64,000 nt of DNA from Phaeobacter sp. A36a-5a (GTDB lineage: Bacteria; Pseudomonadota; Alphaproteobacteria; Rhodobacterales; Rhodobacteraceae): assembly GCF_037911135.1 (NCBI RefSeq), contig NZ_JBBLYU010000003.1, positions 372,001 through 436,000 on the forward strand, written 5' to 3'. Each line of letters opens with the position of its first letter. Positions within the stretch are counted from its first letter, which is position 1. The notes under the pieces are model-generated. The model saw only the letters and a list, made by a program, of their open reading frames with translations. It was not told the origin of the DNA and made no database searches. A program made the position numbers and the translations under genes. Of this stretch, positions 36,362 to 46,196 are shown piece after piece.

Positions 36362-36867
36362 GCGACAACTCCACTTGGGTTGTCGTCAATCTGGTCAATG
36401 AATGTGGCGCTGATGGGCCGATTCTTGGGGAATTTTTGGGGCGCTCGACGCCGCTACAGATAGAAAGGGAACGAACTGGGCCGGTCGGTACCCCAAGTTT
36501 CAGTTCTGTGATGCGCTTGATATTTCTGTTTATTCAGAGGCTTAACCTGATCGCCCTGGCTCCCTCTCGGATGTCGCTCCTAGGGGCTGCGAAAAATGGC
36601 GTTTCGGCGCCAAAGCCTCACATTGTGAACAATAGCATTAAATTTGACCGATTCTGATGATTGAGAACTGTCGCGACCGGGGAACAGGAGCGGTCATCGA
36701 TTGCATCGTCGCCAGCTGGTCTGATCTTGCGTTGTCGGCGCGTATTTACTGCTGCGCGCATCAAGAATAGCGGTGCTGCCCAGAAATTTCCACAATCCGG
36801 GTACATTTCCGCCATTCCAACAGAACAGTTTCCAGATTGTAGACAGTCGATGGAAGGGAAAGAGATC
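36362..36867. other. Intergenic region without a convincing gene
   Basis: About 500 bases between the protease and the next small gene. Short open frames here lack ribosome sites and family resemblance. It holds a small hairpin (TGGCG/CGCCA at 36597-36612), a perfect ATTGT-GA-ACAAT repeat (36622-36633) and an A/T-rich patch near 36630-36660, so it probably contains the promoters of both neighbours. Confidence 0.5.
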
Positions 36868-37077
36868 ATGGCAAGTCATACAGCGGCCGCTGCGCCGATT
36901 GAGCCCACCGTATTGGATCTGGTTCGCGAGGAACGTGGCAAGGCGTTGAGCCCGCGTGAATGGAAGTTTCGCCTGCGTGGCTATGGTTATGCGATCAAGG
37001 ATATAGAAGGCGCGCAAGTTCTGACACGTCTGCCCCACGGCAAGCCTCTGGGTGTTCTGCCGCCTGAATTCGCCTGA
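36868..37077 (+). CDS. Small conserved-type hypothetical protein
   Basis: A 69-residue protein without signal peptide or membrane segment. It begins with a short Ala-rich tail, then EPTVLDLVREERGKALSPREWKFRLRGYGYAIKDIEGAQVLTRLPHGKPLGVLPPEF. The upstream GGAAGGGAAAGAG is a good ribosome site. The middle segment could form a small helical DNA-binding-like unit, but I recognise no domain. An ATG six codons upstream lies within the ribosome site. A strong hairpin without T-tract (37112-37137) follows it. Confidence 0.7.
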   Translation: MASHTAAAAPIEPTVLDLVREERGKALSPREWKFRLRGYGYAIKDIEGAQVLTRLPHGKPLGVLPPEFA

Positions 37078-37111
37078 GCCATCCCTTTCAAGGGACGGTT
37101 CCCTTCGGCAG

Positions 37112-37137
37112 GCCCCGCCACGCGCGCTTGGCGGGGC
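37112..37137. terminator. Hairpin between convergent genes
   Basis: GCCCCGCCA (37112-37120) pairs perfectly with TGGCGGGGC (37129-37137). No T-tract is present on either strand, so it may protect message ends or work with Rho rather than be a classic intrinsic terminator. Confidence 0.5.
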
Positions 37138-37156
37138 GACGGGGATTCCTGGGTGA

Positions 37157-38005
37157 TCAGCCGTTACGACCGGGCAAGCTGTCACGGGGCGGTGCCGGCT
37201 CCCAGTTGTCGATGATGTGAATCGCCTCCTCGGCGGTTTCCACGAACCGGAACAGGTCAAGATCTTCCTCCGAGATGGTTCCGGCATCCGCCAGAGCGTC
37301 CCAGTTGATGATTTTTTCCCAGAACTCACGACCAAACAGCAGGAACGGTACGCGTTCCATACGGCCGGTCTGGATCAGCGTCAGGCTTTCGAACATCTCG
37401 TCCAGCGTGCCAAAGCCGCCGGGAAACACGGTAATGGCCCGGGCGCGCATCAGGAAATGCATCTTCCGGATCGCAAAATAGTGGAAGTTAAAGCAGAGTT
37501 CCGGCGTGACGAATTCATTTGGTGCCTGCTCATGGGGCAGCACGATATTCAGCCCGACAGAGGCACCGCCGGCGTCAACTGCGCCGCGATTGCCTGCTTC
37601 CATCACCCCAGGTCCGCCGCCGGTCACGATGACATCTTTCCTGCCACCTGTGGTCATTGATTTCTCGGTCATGAGCTTGGCGAACTTGCGGGCTTCATCA
37701 TAGAAATGGGACAGGTCCCGAAGCGTCTGCGTGCGCGCTTGCGCCTTGTCTTTTGGCGCCGGGATACGTGCACCACCAAACATGACGATGGTGCTTTCGA
37801 TACCATGCTCATCCAGCATCAACTGCGGTTTCAGCAGCTCAAGCTGCAACCGAACCGGGCGCAGCTCCTCGCGACAGAGAAAATCTTCATCTGCAAAGGC
37901 CAGCCGGTATGCCGGAGATTCGGTCTGCGGTGTCGATGGCATATGCTCGGCGCGATCCCTGTCAGAATGTGCATCCCGGAATCGGCTATGGCGATCGTCA
38001 TTCAT
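37157..38005 (-). CDS. LOG family (TIGR00730-like) protein
   Basis: A 282-residue protein with the lysine-decarboxylase-like Rossmann fold: IVMFGGARIPAPKDK, VTGGGPGVMEAGNRGAVDAGG, and the nucleotide-binding PGGFGTLDEMFESLTLIQ. Members of the LOG group hydrolyse cytokinin-riboside or AMP 5'-monophosphates to free base and ribose phosphate; despite old annotations they are not decarboxylases. The N-terminal 60 residues are an added helical part. AGG sits before the ATG at 38005. Confidence 0.85.
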   Translation of the reverse strand: MNDDRHSRFRDAHSDRDRAEHMPSTPQTESPAYRLAFADEDFLCREELRPVRLQLELLKPQLMLDEHGIESTIVMFGGARIPAPKDKAQARTQTLRDLSHFYDEARKFAKLMTEKSMTTGGRKDVIVTGGGPGVMEAGNRGAVDAGGASVGLNIVLPHEQAPNEFVTPELCFNFHYFAIRKMHFLMRARAITVFPGGFGTLDEMFESLTLIQTGRMERVPFLLFGREFWEKIINWDALADAGTISEEDLDLFRFVETAEEAIHIIDNWEPAPPRDSLPGRNG

Positions 38006-38199
38006 TGCAAACCTGCTATGTTATTTCAAAAAAATACGGAGTTCTATTTCTACCGCTTTGGCGGGCGTGACGCTAGCCCGGATCCATCGCCTTGATATGA
38101 AGGTGATCCGGGGTGAAGCCCATCGAAGATGCAAGGAGGGCTTGCACAAGCTGGCACAGGGCTTACGGTCAGCGCGCCGACGGGAAAAGAGGACTGCTC

Positions 38200-39135
38200 A
38201 TGCATTGGACACAAGATATTGGCGCCGCTGAAACGCGGATCCGCCCTTATATTCAACGCACACCGATATTGGAAACCGTTGGCTTCGGCTTCGACCATCC
38301 GATCATGATGAAGCTGGAGCATATGCAGCACACCGGCAGCTTCAAGGCGCGTGGTGCCTTCAACACGCTTTTGGGCGGATCGGTGCCGGAGGCTGGGCTG
38401 GTGGCTGCATCCGGCGGCAATCATGGCGCGGCGGTCGCCTACGCTGCCAAGAGGCTCGGCTTTCGCGCGCGTGTATATGTTCCGGAAATGGCTGGCCCGG
38501 CAAAGATCGCATTGATCAGAGCCTGCGGCGCGGATCTCGAGGTTGTTCCGGGCGCCTATGCCAATGCCCTTGAGAAAGCGCAGGCCTACGAGCAGCGGAC
38601 TGGTGCAATGCAGGTCCATGCCTATGACGCACCGGCAACGGTTATCGGGCAGGGCACCTGCTTTGCGGAATGGGACGCACAGGGGCTCGTGGCTGACACG
38701 CTATTGATTGCGGTGGGCGGAGGCGGGCTGATAGCGGGCGCCATGGCCTGGTACGGCGGATCGAAGAAGATCGTGGCGGTTGAGCCGGAAACCAGTTCGG
38801 CCTTAAATAGCGCGCTTGCCGCCGGCAAGCCCGTCGATGTTGAGGTTTCAGGCGTGGCTGCAAATGCTCTCGGCGCGCGGCGGATCGGCAATATCTGCTA
38901 CGAGCTGGCTGAGGCTCAATCACATGCGGTGACCTCGGTGACGGTGCCCGACGATGCAATCACCGCGGCCCAGACGGCGCTGTGGCAGGAACGCCGCCTG
39001 CTGGTGGAGCCGGCAGGGGCAACCGCATTGGCTGCTCTGACCAGCGGCATCTACCAGCCGGCAGCAGGTGAGCGGGTTGCGGTGCTGCTCTGCGGTGGCA
39101 ATATCGCCAATGATCCAGTTGGAGGCACCTCATGA
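38200..39135 (+). CDS. Threonine/serine dehydratase-like PLP enzyme
   Basis: A 311-residue fold-type II PLP enzyme. K49 in HTGSFKARGAFNTL binds PLP; SGGNHGAAVAYAAKRLG and the glycine loop AVGGGGLIAGAMAWYGG complete the cofactor site, and LLVEPAGATALAAL follows near the end. It should deaminate threonine or serine to the 2-oxo acid and ammonia (catabolic type, no regulatory domain). AAGAGGA precedes the ATG at 38200; the open frame upstream is probably non-coding. It is followed by a GntR regulator on the same strand, 58 bases later. Confidence 0.87.
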   Translation: MHWTQDIGAAETRIRPYIQRTPILETVGFGFDHPIMMKLEHMQHTGSFKARGAFNTLLGGSVPEAGLVAASGGNHGAAVAYAAKRLGFRARVYVPEMAGPAKIALIRACGADLEVVPGAYANALEKAQAYEQRTGAMQVHAYDAPATVIGQGTCFAEWDAQGLVADTLLIAVGGGGLIAGAMAWYGGSKKIVAVEPETSSALNSALAAGKPVDVEVSGVAANALGARRIGNICYELAEAQSHAVTSVTVPDDAITAAQTALWQERRLLVEPAGATALAALTSGIYQPAAGERVAVLLCGGNIANDPVGGTS

Positions 39136-39193
39136 TCCTGCATAGCGCTGGGCCGGGATCTGTGATCGAGCCCCGACGTCGGAGCGACGCTGC

Positions 39194-39793
39194 ATGAGCG
39201 CTACGATCTCCGACCGAATTTACCACGCGCTGAGCGAACGGATCGTGACCGGCGCTCTGCCTGCCGGCGAAAAGCTGCGTCAGGACCATATTGCACGCGA
39301 GTTCAACGCCAGCCACGTTCCGGTGCGCGAGGCCCTGTTGCGACTGGAGGCGCACGGACTTGCCCAGTCGATTCCACGGCGTGGCATGCGGGTGACAGCA
39401 TTGGACCCTTCGGAAATACGCGAAGTCATCGAAATGCGCGTCTCGCTGGAGCTGTTGGCCTTGCAAAACGCCTTTGCCCATCTGGGACCCTCGGAGCTGG
39501 AAGCGGCAGACACCGCAAGACTCGCCTGCGATGCCGCAACAGACATGGCCGATTGGGAGCAAAAGAACCGCGCCTTTCACCGGGTCATCTTGTCGCCCTG
39601 TGCAATGCCGCGTTTGTTGGCGACAATTGACGACCTGCATATTGCCTCGGCCCGTCATCTTTTTGCCAATTGGAAACACCGCTGGAGCCAACGTGTCGAC
39701 ACCGATCATGCGCTGATCGTGCAGGCCATGCGACGTCGGGATGTAACCACCGCCTGCGATATTCTACGCCGCCATCTGCGGCGGGTCCGCTAG
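39194..39793 (+). CDS. GntR family transcriptional regulator
   Basis: A 199-residue FadR/FCD-type regulator: winged helix ISDRIYHALSERIVTGALPAGEKLRQDHIAREFNASHVPVREALLRLEAHGLAQSIPRRGMRV, then the helical ligand domain with REVIEMRVSLELLALQNA and FHRVILSPCAMPRLLATI. It probably controls the upstream dehydratase; that is inference from order and spacing. It lacks one of the usual FCD metal histidines as far as can be judged by eye. Confidence 0.85.
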   Translation: MSATISDRIYHALSERIVTGALPAGEKLRQDHIAREFNASHVPVREALLRLEAHGLAQSIPRRGMRVTALDPSEIREVIEMRVSLELLALQNAFAHLGPSELEAADTARLACDAATDMADWEQKNRAFHRVILSPCAMPRLLATIDDLHIASARHLFANWKHRWSQRVDTDHALIVQAMRRRDVTTACDILRRHLRRVR

Positions 39794-39917
39794 AACCACG
39801 CCGCTGCCGCCACGATTGGCCGCTGCGGGTGGGGATATTGACGCAATCCGCACATGACCCCGGAGTAAAATGAGGTTATGTAGCGGCGAAACCAACCACA
39901 CGCCGGAGAAACCCCAG

Positions 39918-40745
39918 ATGTCCAACGCCCAGCTGGAAACCGCAATCGAGGCCGCTTGGGAGGCCCGTGACACCATCACATCCGCCACCACAGGTGAGCA
40001 GCGCGAGGCTATCGAAGACACGTTGAACGCCCTGGATTCGGGTAAACTGCGCGTGGCCGAGCGCCAGGACAACGGGGATTGGCATGTCAATCAATGGGCC
40101 AAGAAAGCCGTTCTTCTGGGCTTCCGCATCAAGGATATGGAAGAGCAATCCGGCGGCCCCCAGGGTTCTGGGTGGTGGGACAAGGTCGATAGCAAGTTCA
40201 AAGGGTGGCGCGCATCCGAATGGAAAGAGGCGGGATTCCGGGCCGTTCCCAACTGCGTTGTTCGCAAATCGGCCTATATCGCCCCCGGCGTGGTCCTGAT
40301 GCCATCCTTCGTGAACCTTGGTGCCTATGTCGACGAAGGCACGATGGTCGACACCTGGGCAACCGTTGGCTCCTGCGCTCAGATCGGCAAGAATGTGCAT
40401 CTTTCCGGTGGTGTCGGTATTGGCGGTGTGTTGGAGCCGATGCAGGCAGGCCCGACCATCATTGAAGACAATTGCTTTATTGGCGCGCGCTCCGAAGTGG
40501 TTGAAGGCTGCATCGTGCGTGAAGGATCTGTCCTTGGAATGGGTGTGTTCATCGGCCAATCTACCAAGATCGTGGACCGCGAGACCGGTGAAGTCATGTA
40601 TGGCGAAGTGCCGCCTTATTCGGTGGTGGTCGCCGGCTCCATGCCCTCAAAAAATGGCGTCAACCTCTACTGTGCGGTGATCGTGAAACGGGTAGACGAA
40701 AGAACCCGATCCAAGACCGGGATCAACGAGCTGCTGCGCGACTGA
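39918..40745 (+). CDS. dapD: 2,3,4,5-tetrahydropyridine-2,6-dicarboxylate N-succinyltransferase
   Basis: The 275-residue enzyme succinylates tetrahydrodipicolinate in the lysine/diaminopimelate pathway, which also feeds peptidoglycan. It has an N-terminal helical domain and a left-handed parallel beta-helix of hexapeptide repeats ([55 protein letters not shown]). The start at 39918 ([18 protein letters not shown]) has GGAG upstream; the frame is open 16 codons further. Its pathway partner dapE is 12 kb downstream. Confidence 0.97.
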   Translation: MSNAQLETAIEAAWEARDTITSATTGEQREAIEDTLNALDSGKLRVAERQDNGDWHVNQWAKKAVLLGFRIKDMEEQSGGPQGSGWWDKVDSKFKGWRASEWKEAGFRAVPNCVVRKSAYIAPGVVLMPSFVNLGAYVDEGTMVDTWATVGSCAQIGKNVHLSGGVGIGGVLEPMQAGPTIIEDNCFIGARSEVVEGCIVREGSVLGMGVFIGQSTKIVDRETGEVMYGEVPPYSVVVAGSMPSKNGVNLYCAVIVKRVDERTRSKTGINELLRD

Positions 40746-40772
40746 TCCCATCCCTGCAGTTCGAGCTCATGG

Positions 40773-40797
40773 AACGCGCCCCACAGGGCGCGTTTTT
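40773..40797 (+). terminator. Terminator after dapD
   Basis: AACGCGCCC (40773-40781) pairs perfectly with GGGCGCGTT (40786-40794) around a CACA loop, followed by TTT and ATTT: a strong intrinsic terminator. Confidence 0.93.
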
Positions 40798-40811
40798 ATT
40801 TGTGCTAATCG

Positions 40812-40925
40812 CCGGGGCCTTGCCCCGGATCCCAGAGTATTTTTGGAAAGATGACAGGTAGGCCGAGCTGTCACTTTTCTCGAAATACTCCGGGGTGAGG
40901 CCGTTAGGCCGAGGGGCAGAGCCCC
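40812..40925. repeat. Palindromic intergenic repeat, copy 2
   Basis: Three nested or adjacent elements: CCGGGGC-CTT-GCCCCGG (40812-40828); a long imperfect inverted repeat with arms 40835-40857 (GAGTATTTTTGGAAAGATGA and on) and 40868-40890; and GGGGC-AGA-GCCCC (40913-40925). The tail resembles that of copy 1 at 24.6 kb. Such GRGTATTT...AGATGA palindromes are widespread between genes of roseobacters. Confidence 0.7.
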
Positions 40926-40932
40926 ATTGGCG

Positions 40933-42612
40933 TTAGAGGATACCGGGCAGGTTCAGCCCGTGTTCGCGCGCGCAGTCCTTGGCAATGTCATAGCCTGCAT
41001 CCGCATGGCGCATGACGCCGGTGGCCGGGTCGTTCCACAGCACGCGGCCGATGCGGCGGTCGGCGTCCTCGGTGCCGTCGCAGCAGATGACCACGCCGGA
41101 ATGCTGCGAGAAGCCCATGCCAACGCCGCCGCCGTGGTGCAGCGACACCCAGGTCGCACCGGAGGCGGTGTTCAACAGCGCGTTCAGCAGCGGCCAGTCG
41201 GACACCGCGTCGGAGCCGTCCATCATCGCCTCGGTCTCGCGGTTCGGGGAGGCCACGGAACCCGAATCCAGATGGTCGCGGCCAATGACCACCGGCGCCT
41301 TCAGCTCGCCGTTGCGGACCATCTCGTTGAAGGAAAGGCCCGCCTTGTGGCGGTCGCCGAGGCCGATCCAGCAGATCCGCGCGGGCAGGCCCTGGAACGC
41401 GATGCGCTCCTGCGCCATGTCCAGCCAGCGGTGCAGTCCCTCGTTCTCCGGGAACAGCTCCTTCATCTTGGCGTCGGTCTTGCGGATATCCTCCGGATCG
41501 CCCGAGAGTGCGGCCCAGCGGAACGGGCCGATGCCGCGGCAGAACAGCGGGCGGATGTAGGCGGGCACGAAGCCGGGGAAGTCAAAGGCGTTTTCCAGCC
41601 CCTCCTCCAGCGCCATCTGGCGGATGTTGTTGCCGTAATCCACCGTCGGCACGCCCATCGCGTGGAAATCGCACATCGCCTTCACCTGCACGCGCATGCT
41701 GGCACGGGCGGCCATTTCCACCGCTTTCGGCTCCGATACCCGGCGCTCCTTCCACTCGCCCATGGTCCAGCCCAGCGGCAGGTAGCCGTTGACCGGGTCA
41801 TGGGCAGAGGTCTGGTCGGTCACGATATCGGGGCGGATGCCGCCTGCCTTGGCGCGCTCCACCAGCTCCGGGAAGATCTCTGCCGCGTTGCCCAGAAGGC
41901 CCACGGATTTCGCTTCGCCCGCCGCGGTCCAGCGCTCGATCATCTCCAGCGCCTCGTCCAGGGTTTCGGCCTTTTCGTCCAGGTATTTGGTGCGCAGGCG
42001 GAAGTCGATCGAGTCCGGGTTGCACTCCACCGCGAGGCAGCAGGCGCCGGCGAAGACAGCGGCCAGCGGCTGGGCGCCGCCCATGCCGCCGAGGCCGCCG
42101 GTCAGGATCCATTTGCCCTTGAGGTCGCCGCCATAATGCTGGCGGCCGGCCTCGGCAAAGGTCTCGTAAGTGCCCTGCACGATGCCCTGCGTGCCGATAT
42201 AGATCCAGGAGCCGGCCGTCATCTGGCCGTACATCATCAGACCCTTCTTATCGAGCTCGTTGAAATGGTCCCAGTTGGCCCAATGCGGCACCAGGTTGGA
42301 GTTGGCGATCAGCACCCGCGGCGCGTCCTTGTGGGTCTGGAACACGCCCACCGGCTTGCCGGACTGCACCATCAGGGTCTGGTCTTCCTCCAGGTTCTTC
42401 AGGGTCTCGACGATCATGTCGAAATCCTTCCAGGTGCGCGCGGCGCGGCCGATGCCGCCGTAGACCACCAGCTCATGCGGGTTTTCGGCCACGTCTGGAT
42501 GCAGGTTGTTCATCATCATCCGCATCGGCGCCTCAGTCATCCAGGACTTGGCGGTGATTTCCGGGCCGGTGGGCGGGAAGATGTCGCGGGTGTTCTTGCG
42601 GGGATCGCTCAT
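40933..42612 (-). CDS. hutU: Urocanate hydratase
   Basis: The 559-residue enzyme converts urocanate to imidazolonepropionate with tightly bound NAD, the second step of histidine breakdown. Seen: [24 protein letters not shown], the NAD motif [56 protein letters not shown] and [18 protein letters not shown]. The start at 42612 overlaps the end of hutG by four bases (ATGA). A 77-codon open extension upstream lies inside hutG and is not used. It is the last gene of the hutIHGU unit. Confidence 0.97.
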   Translation of the reverse strand: MSDPRKNTRDIFPPTGPEITAKSWMTEAPMRMMMNNLHPDVAENPHELVVYGGIGRAARTWKDFDMIVETLKNLEEDQTLMVQSGKPVGVFQTHKDAPRVLIANSNLVPHWANWDHFNELDKKGLMMYGQMTAGSWIYIGTQGIVQGTYETFAEAGRQHYGGDLKGKWILTGGLGGMGGAQPLAAVFAGACCLAVECNPDSIDFRLRTKYLDEKAETLDEALEMIERWTAAGEAKSVGLLGNAAEIFPELVERAKAGGIRPDIVTDQTSAHDPVNGYLPLGWTMGEWKERRVSEPKAVEMAARASMRVQVKAMCDFHAMGVPTVDYGNNIRQMALEEGLENAFDFPGFVPAYIRPLFCRGIGPFRWAALSGDPEDIRKTDAKMKELFPENEGLHRWLDMAQERIAFQGLPARICWIGLGDRHKAGLSFNEMVRNGELKAPVVIGRDHLDSGSVASPNRETEAMMDGSDAVSDWPLLNALLNTASGATWVSLHHGGGVGMGFSQHSGVVICCDGTEDADRRIGRVLWNDPATGVMRHADAGYDIAKDCAREHGLNLPGIL

Positions 42613-43391
42613 GCGGGCCTCCAGGTCTGAAGATCGGTGAGAATTTTGGTGAGATGGGCGCGCAGCTGTTCCGCGCGCTCCGGCAGGTAGGTCCAGGGCG
42701 GGCTTTCCTGGCAGTAGGTGGCCTGCGCCAGCTCCATCTGGATCGCGTGCAGGCCTTCGGCGGGGCGGCCATAGTGGCGGGTGGTCCAGCCGCCCTTGAA
42801 GCGCCCGTTCAGAGTGGAGGTATAACCCTCCGCCGCCTCGCAACGGGCCACGGTGAGGGCTTCGATAGACGGATCGCAGGTTTCGCCCATGTTGGTGCCG
42901 ACGTTGAAATCCGGCAGGCGGCCCTCGAACAGGAAAGGAATATCGCCGCGGATCGAATGGCAGTCATAAAGGATCGCAAAACCGTGGATCGCCTTTACCC
43001 GCTCCAGCTCTGCCATCAGCGCCGCGTGATAGGGCGCGTGATAGGCGTCGCGGCGGCGCGCGATTTCCGCCTCACCCGGCTCCTTGCCCTCTTGCCAGAT
43101 CGGCAGCCCGTCAAAATCCGTGAGCGGCACCAGAGTGGTGGTGTTTTGCCCGGGATAGAGACTGATACCACCCGGATCGCGGTTCACGTCGATCACATAG
43201 CGGTGGCTTGGCGTACGGACGGTTGTGATGTCCTCTGCCAGCCCGGCATAGAGGTCATGGATATGCCAGTCTGTATCCGCTAGCGCCTTGCCCGTCTCGT
43301 TCAGACACTCCCAGATTTCCGCTGGCACATCGGTGCCGGTGTGGGGCAAGCCTAGTACCAGCGGCGAGCTGCCTTGGGTCACTTCGATCAT
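42609..43391 (-). CDS. hutG: N-formylglutamate amidohydrolase (deformylase)
   Basis: A 260-residue enzyme of the N-formylglutamate amidohydrolase family that releases formate and glutamate, the last step of the five-step histidine pathway. Motifs: [69 protein letters not shown] with metal-site residues, and [11 protein letters not shown]. It overlaps hutH upstream and hutU downstream by four bases each. It pairs functionally with hutF, which makes its substrate. Confidence 0.95.
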   Translation of the reverse strand: MIEVTQGSSPLVLGLPHTGTDVPAEIWECLNETGKALADTDWHIHDLYAGLAEDITTVRTPSHRYVIDVNRDPGGISLYPGQNTTTLVPLTDFDGLPIWQEGKEPGEAEIARRRDAYHAPYHAALMAELERVKAIHGFAILYDCHSIRGDIPFLFEGRLPDFNVGTNMGETCDPSIEALTVARCEAAEGYTSTLNGRFKGGWTTRHYGRPAEGLHAIQMELAQATYCQESPPWTYLPERAEQLRAHLTKILTDLQTWRPA

Positions 43392-44911
43392 GCCGCCACC
43401 TTCACGCCAGCGGCCTCAGCAACCCGGCCTGCGCGGACCATGGCGCTGGCGGATTCAATATCCGGCGCCAGATAGCGGTCCTCTGCCAGCGCGGGGATAT
43501 CGGCCCGCAGCATTGCCAGCACGTCCTGCAGCCGCGCGGAGGTCTGCAGCGGCGCACGCGCCTCCACCCCTTGCGCAGCACAGAGCATTTCGACGCCCAG
43601 GATCACCGACAGATTGGCGTTCATCCGTCCCAGACGCAGCGCGCCATGGGCCGCCATCGACACGTGGTCCTCCTGGTTGGCCGATGTGGGCGTCGAGTCG
43701 GTCACGCAGGGGTTGGCCAGGTGCTTGTTCTCGCTCATCAGCGCGGCGGTGGTCACTTCGGCAATCATGAAGCCGGAGTTGAGACCCGGGTCAGGCGTCA
43801 GGAACGGCGGCAGGTCGTGGCTCAGCGTCGGGTCCACCATCAAGGCCACCCGCCGCTGCGCAATAGCGCCGATTTCGGCCACCGCCAGCGCGATCTGATC
43901 GGCGGCAAAGCCCACGTATTCCGCATGGAAGTTGCCACCCGAAACGATCCGGCCTTCGTTCACCAGCACCAGCGGATTATCGGTTACGGCGTTGGCCTCG
44001 ATCTCCAACGTCCGGGCAGCCATCCGCAGCACGTCCAGCGCCGCGCCCACCACCTGCGGCTGGCAGCGGATGCAGTAAGGATCCTGCACCCGGGTGTCAT
44101 CCTCGCGGTGGCTTTCGCGGATTTCGGACCCATCCATGATCGCGCGCATTTCGCGGGCCACGTCGATCTGCCCGGCATGGCCGCGCAGGGAGTGGATGTC
44201 GGCCACCAGCGGCGCGGTGGAGCCCATGATAGCGTCGGTGGTGAGCGAGGCAATCGCCATCGAGGCCTCCGCCATGCGCCAGGCGTCAAACAAACCGGCC
44301 AAGGCGCAGGCGGTGGAGAACTGGGTGCCGTTGATCAGCCCCAGGCCTTCCTTGGGACCCAGCACAATAGGCTCTAACCCGGCCTTTTTAAGGGCATCAA
44401 GGCTGGACATGCGGGTGCCCTCAAACGTGGCCTCCCCTGCCCCGATCATCGCCGCCGCCATATGCGCCAGCGGCGCCAGGTCACCAGAGGCGCCGACCGA
44501 GCCCTGCGACGGGATCACCGGCACCACGCCGCGTTCCAGCATCTGCTCGATCTGCTCGATCACCAGCCAGCGCACGCCGGAGGCGCCGCGGCCCATCGAC
44601 AGGAGTTTCAGCGTCATCATCAGCCGGGTCTTGTCCTCCGGCAGCGCCTCCCCTACCCCGCAGCAATGGCTGAGGATCAGGTTGCGCTGCAGGGTGGCGG
44701 TGTCTTCCGGCGCGATCTTGGTCGAGGCCAGTTTGCCGAAGCCGGTGTTGATGCCATAGACCGCCTCTTCTCCGGCAGCGGCATCGGCCACCATCTGCGC
44801 TGCGGCCTCCACCGGCGCACGGGCCGAGGCATCCAGCCTGGCCGGGGTCAGGTTGCGGTAGATATCTTCCAGCGTGGACAGCGTCACCGTGCCGGGGATC
44901 ATCTCGATCAT
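43388..44911 (-). CDS. hutH: Histidine ammonia-lyase
   Basis: The 507-residue enzyme deaminates histidine to urocanate, opening the pathway. The self-made MIO cofactor arises from A141-S142-G143 in [18 protein letters not shown]. Other family motifs include [42 protein letters not shown] and [18 protein letters not shown]. It overlaps hutI by four bases (ATGA) and hutG by four, so the four genes are translationally chained. Confidence 0.97.
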   Translation of the reverse strand: MIEMIPGTVTLSTLEDIYRNLTPARLDASARAPVEAAAQMVADAAAGEEAVYGINTGFGKLASTKIAPEDTATLQRNLILSHCCGVGEALPEDKTRLMMTLKLLSMGRGASGVRWLVIEQIEQMLERGVVPVIPSQGSVGASGDLAPLAHMAAAMIGAGEATFEGTRMSSLDALKKAGLEPIVLGPKEGLGLINGTQFSTACALAGLFDAWRMAEASMAIASLTTDAIMGSTAPLVADIHSLRGHAGQIDVAREMRAIMDGSEIRESHREDDTRVQDPYCIRCQPQVVGAALDVLRMAARTLEIEANAVTDNPLVLVNEGRIVSGGNFHAEYVGFAADQIALAVAEIGAIAQRRVALMVDPTLSHDLPPFLTPDPGLNSGFMIAEVTTAALMSENKHLANPCVTDSTPTSANQEDHVSMAAHGALRLGRMNANLSVILGVEMLCAAQGVEARAPLQTSARLQDVLAMLRADIPALAEDRYLAPDIESASAMVRAGRVAEAAGVKVAA

Positions 44912-46122
44912 TGTTTGCCCTCATAGATACGGGTGTAAAGCGGGTTGAAGCCGATGCGGTAGGCGAGCTCGCCGGGCGTTTCCACGTCCCAGACCGCCAG
45001 ATCGGCGCGCATACCCTCAGCGATCTGTCCCCGGTCCGCCAGCCCCAGCGCGCGGGCTGCGTTGCGGGTGACGCCTGCCAGCGCCTCCTCCGGGGTCATC
45101 CGGAACAGGGTGCAGCCCATGTTCATCGTCAGCAGGAGCGAGGTCAGCGGCGAGGAGCCGGGGTTGCAGTCGGTCGCCAGCGCCATCGGCACGCCGTGGG
45201 TCCGGAAATGATCAACCGGCGGCATCTGGGTTTCGCGGATGGTGTAGAAGGCGCCGGGCAGGATCACCGCGACGGAGCCCGCGGCGGCCATCGCCCTGGC
45301 ATCGTCTTCACTGGCGTATTCCACGTGATCGACTGACAACGCGCCATAGCGCGCGGCCAGCGCGGTGCCGCCCTGGTGGCTCAGCTGTTCGGCGTGCAGT
45401 TTCACCGGCAGGCCCAGCTCCTGCGCCGCCTTGAACACCCGTTCGATCTGCGCGGGGGAAAACGCGATGTTTTCGCAGAAGCCGTCGACCGCATCCACCA
45501 GCCCCTCCGCAAAAGCGGCGCGCAGGGCGGGGATGCAGACCTGATCGATGTAGTCGTCGTCCCGGCCCTTGTACTCGCCCGGCGTGGCATGGGCGCCAAG
45601 GAAGGTGGTCTTGACCGTCACCGGGCGCAGTTCGCCCAGACGGCGGGCGGCGCGCAGCATGTTCAGCTCCGTGGTCAGGCCCAGCCCGTAGCCGGATTTC
45701 ACCTCCACCACCGTGGCACCTTCGGCGATCAGGGCATCCAGACGCGGCAGCGCACCCTGTACCAGCTGCTCCAGCGACGCCTCGCGGGTGGCTGAAACGG
45801 TCGAAACGATGCCACCCCCAGCGCGTGCGACCTCTTCATAAGAGGCCCCATTCAGGCGCATTTCGAACTCCAGCGCCCGGTTGCCGCCAAAGACGATATG
45901 GGTGTGACAGTCGACCAGACCCGGTGTGATCAGGCGCCCACCCATCGAGACACGACCCCAGTTTTCATAGTCTTCAGGCAGCTGATCCTCTGGGCCGACC
46001 CACTGGATGCTGCCGTCTTTCACTGCGACGATACCGTCTCTGATCAGACCGTAGGGGACGTCCCTATCGGCCATCGTGGCTAGCGTAGCGTCGCAGATCA
46101 GATAGGAACGGGGGCTGTTCAT
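44908..46122 (-). CDS. hutI: Imidazolonepropionase
   Basis: The 404-residue amidohydrolase opens the ring of imidazolonepropionate to N-formiminoglutamate. The metal site is visible in [25 protein letters not shown], with a [12 protein letters not shown] histidine, [12 protein letters not shown] and the aspartate in [17 protein letters not shown]. The start at 46122 is preceded by GAGGATGCC; an upstream in-frame extension would run through the divergent promoter and is rejected. It is the first gene of the minus-strand hut operon. Confidence 0.96.
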   Translation of the reverse strand: MNSPRSYLICDATLATMADRDVPYGLIRDGIVAVKDGSIQWVGPEDQLPEDYENWGRVSMGGRLITPGLVDCHTHIVFGGNRALEFEMRLNGASYEEVARAGGGIVSTVSATREASLEQLVQGALPRLDALIAEGATVVEVKSGYGLGLTTELNMLRAARRLGELRPVTVKTTFLGAHATPGEYKGRDDDYIDQVCIPALRAAFAEGLVDAVDGFCENIAFSPAQIERVFKAAQELGLPVKLHAEQLSHQGGTALAARYGALSVDHVEYASEDDARAMAAAGSVAVILPGAFYTIRETQMPPVDHFRTHGVPMALATDCNPGSSPLTSLLLTMNMGCTLFRMTPEEALAGVTRNAARALGLADRGQIAEGMRADLAVWDVETPGELAYRIGFNPLYTRIYEGKQ

Positions 46123-46155
46123 GGCATCCTCGCAAAAAGCTTGATGATATGAATG

Positions 46156-46186
46156 TATGTATATAACATTATTATGTCTATACATA
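46156..46186. promoter_or_regulatory. Paired HutC-type operator sites in the hutI-hutF divergent promoter
   Basis: TATGTCTATACATA (46173-46186) contains GTCTATAC, an exact match to the GTNTANAC core bound by HutC-subfamily GntR regulators. A second near-copy, TATGTATATAACAT (46156-46169), lies exactly 17 bases away centre to centre. Both sit in the 74-base gap between the divergent hutI and hutF starts, and the hutC gene is nearby. HutC would repress both operons and release them with urocanate. Confidence 0.75.
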
Positions 46187-46196
46187 AGAGGGGCAA

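Noticed and set aside
36436-36657. 73-codon open frame in the intergenic region after the RTX protease
   Set aside because: No ribosome site, no recognisable family and no coding-like composition; treated as intergenic.
40927-42630. 567-codon open frame opposite hutU
   Set aside because: His/Arg/Val-rich shadow of hutU; the minus-strand frame is unambiguous.
42613-42843. 77-codon N-terminal extension of hutU
   Set aside because: It lies entirely inside hutG in another frame; [10 protein letters not shown] with the ATGA overlap is the natural start.
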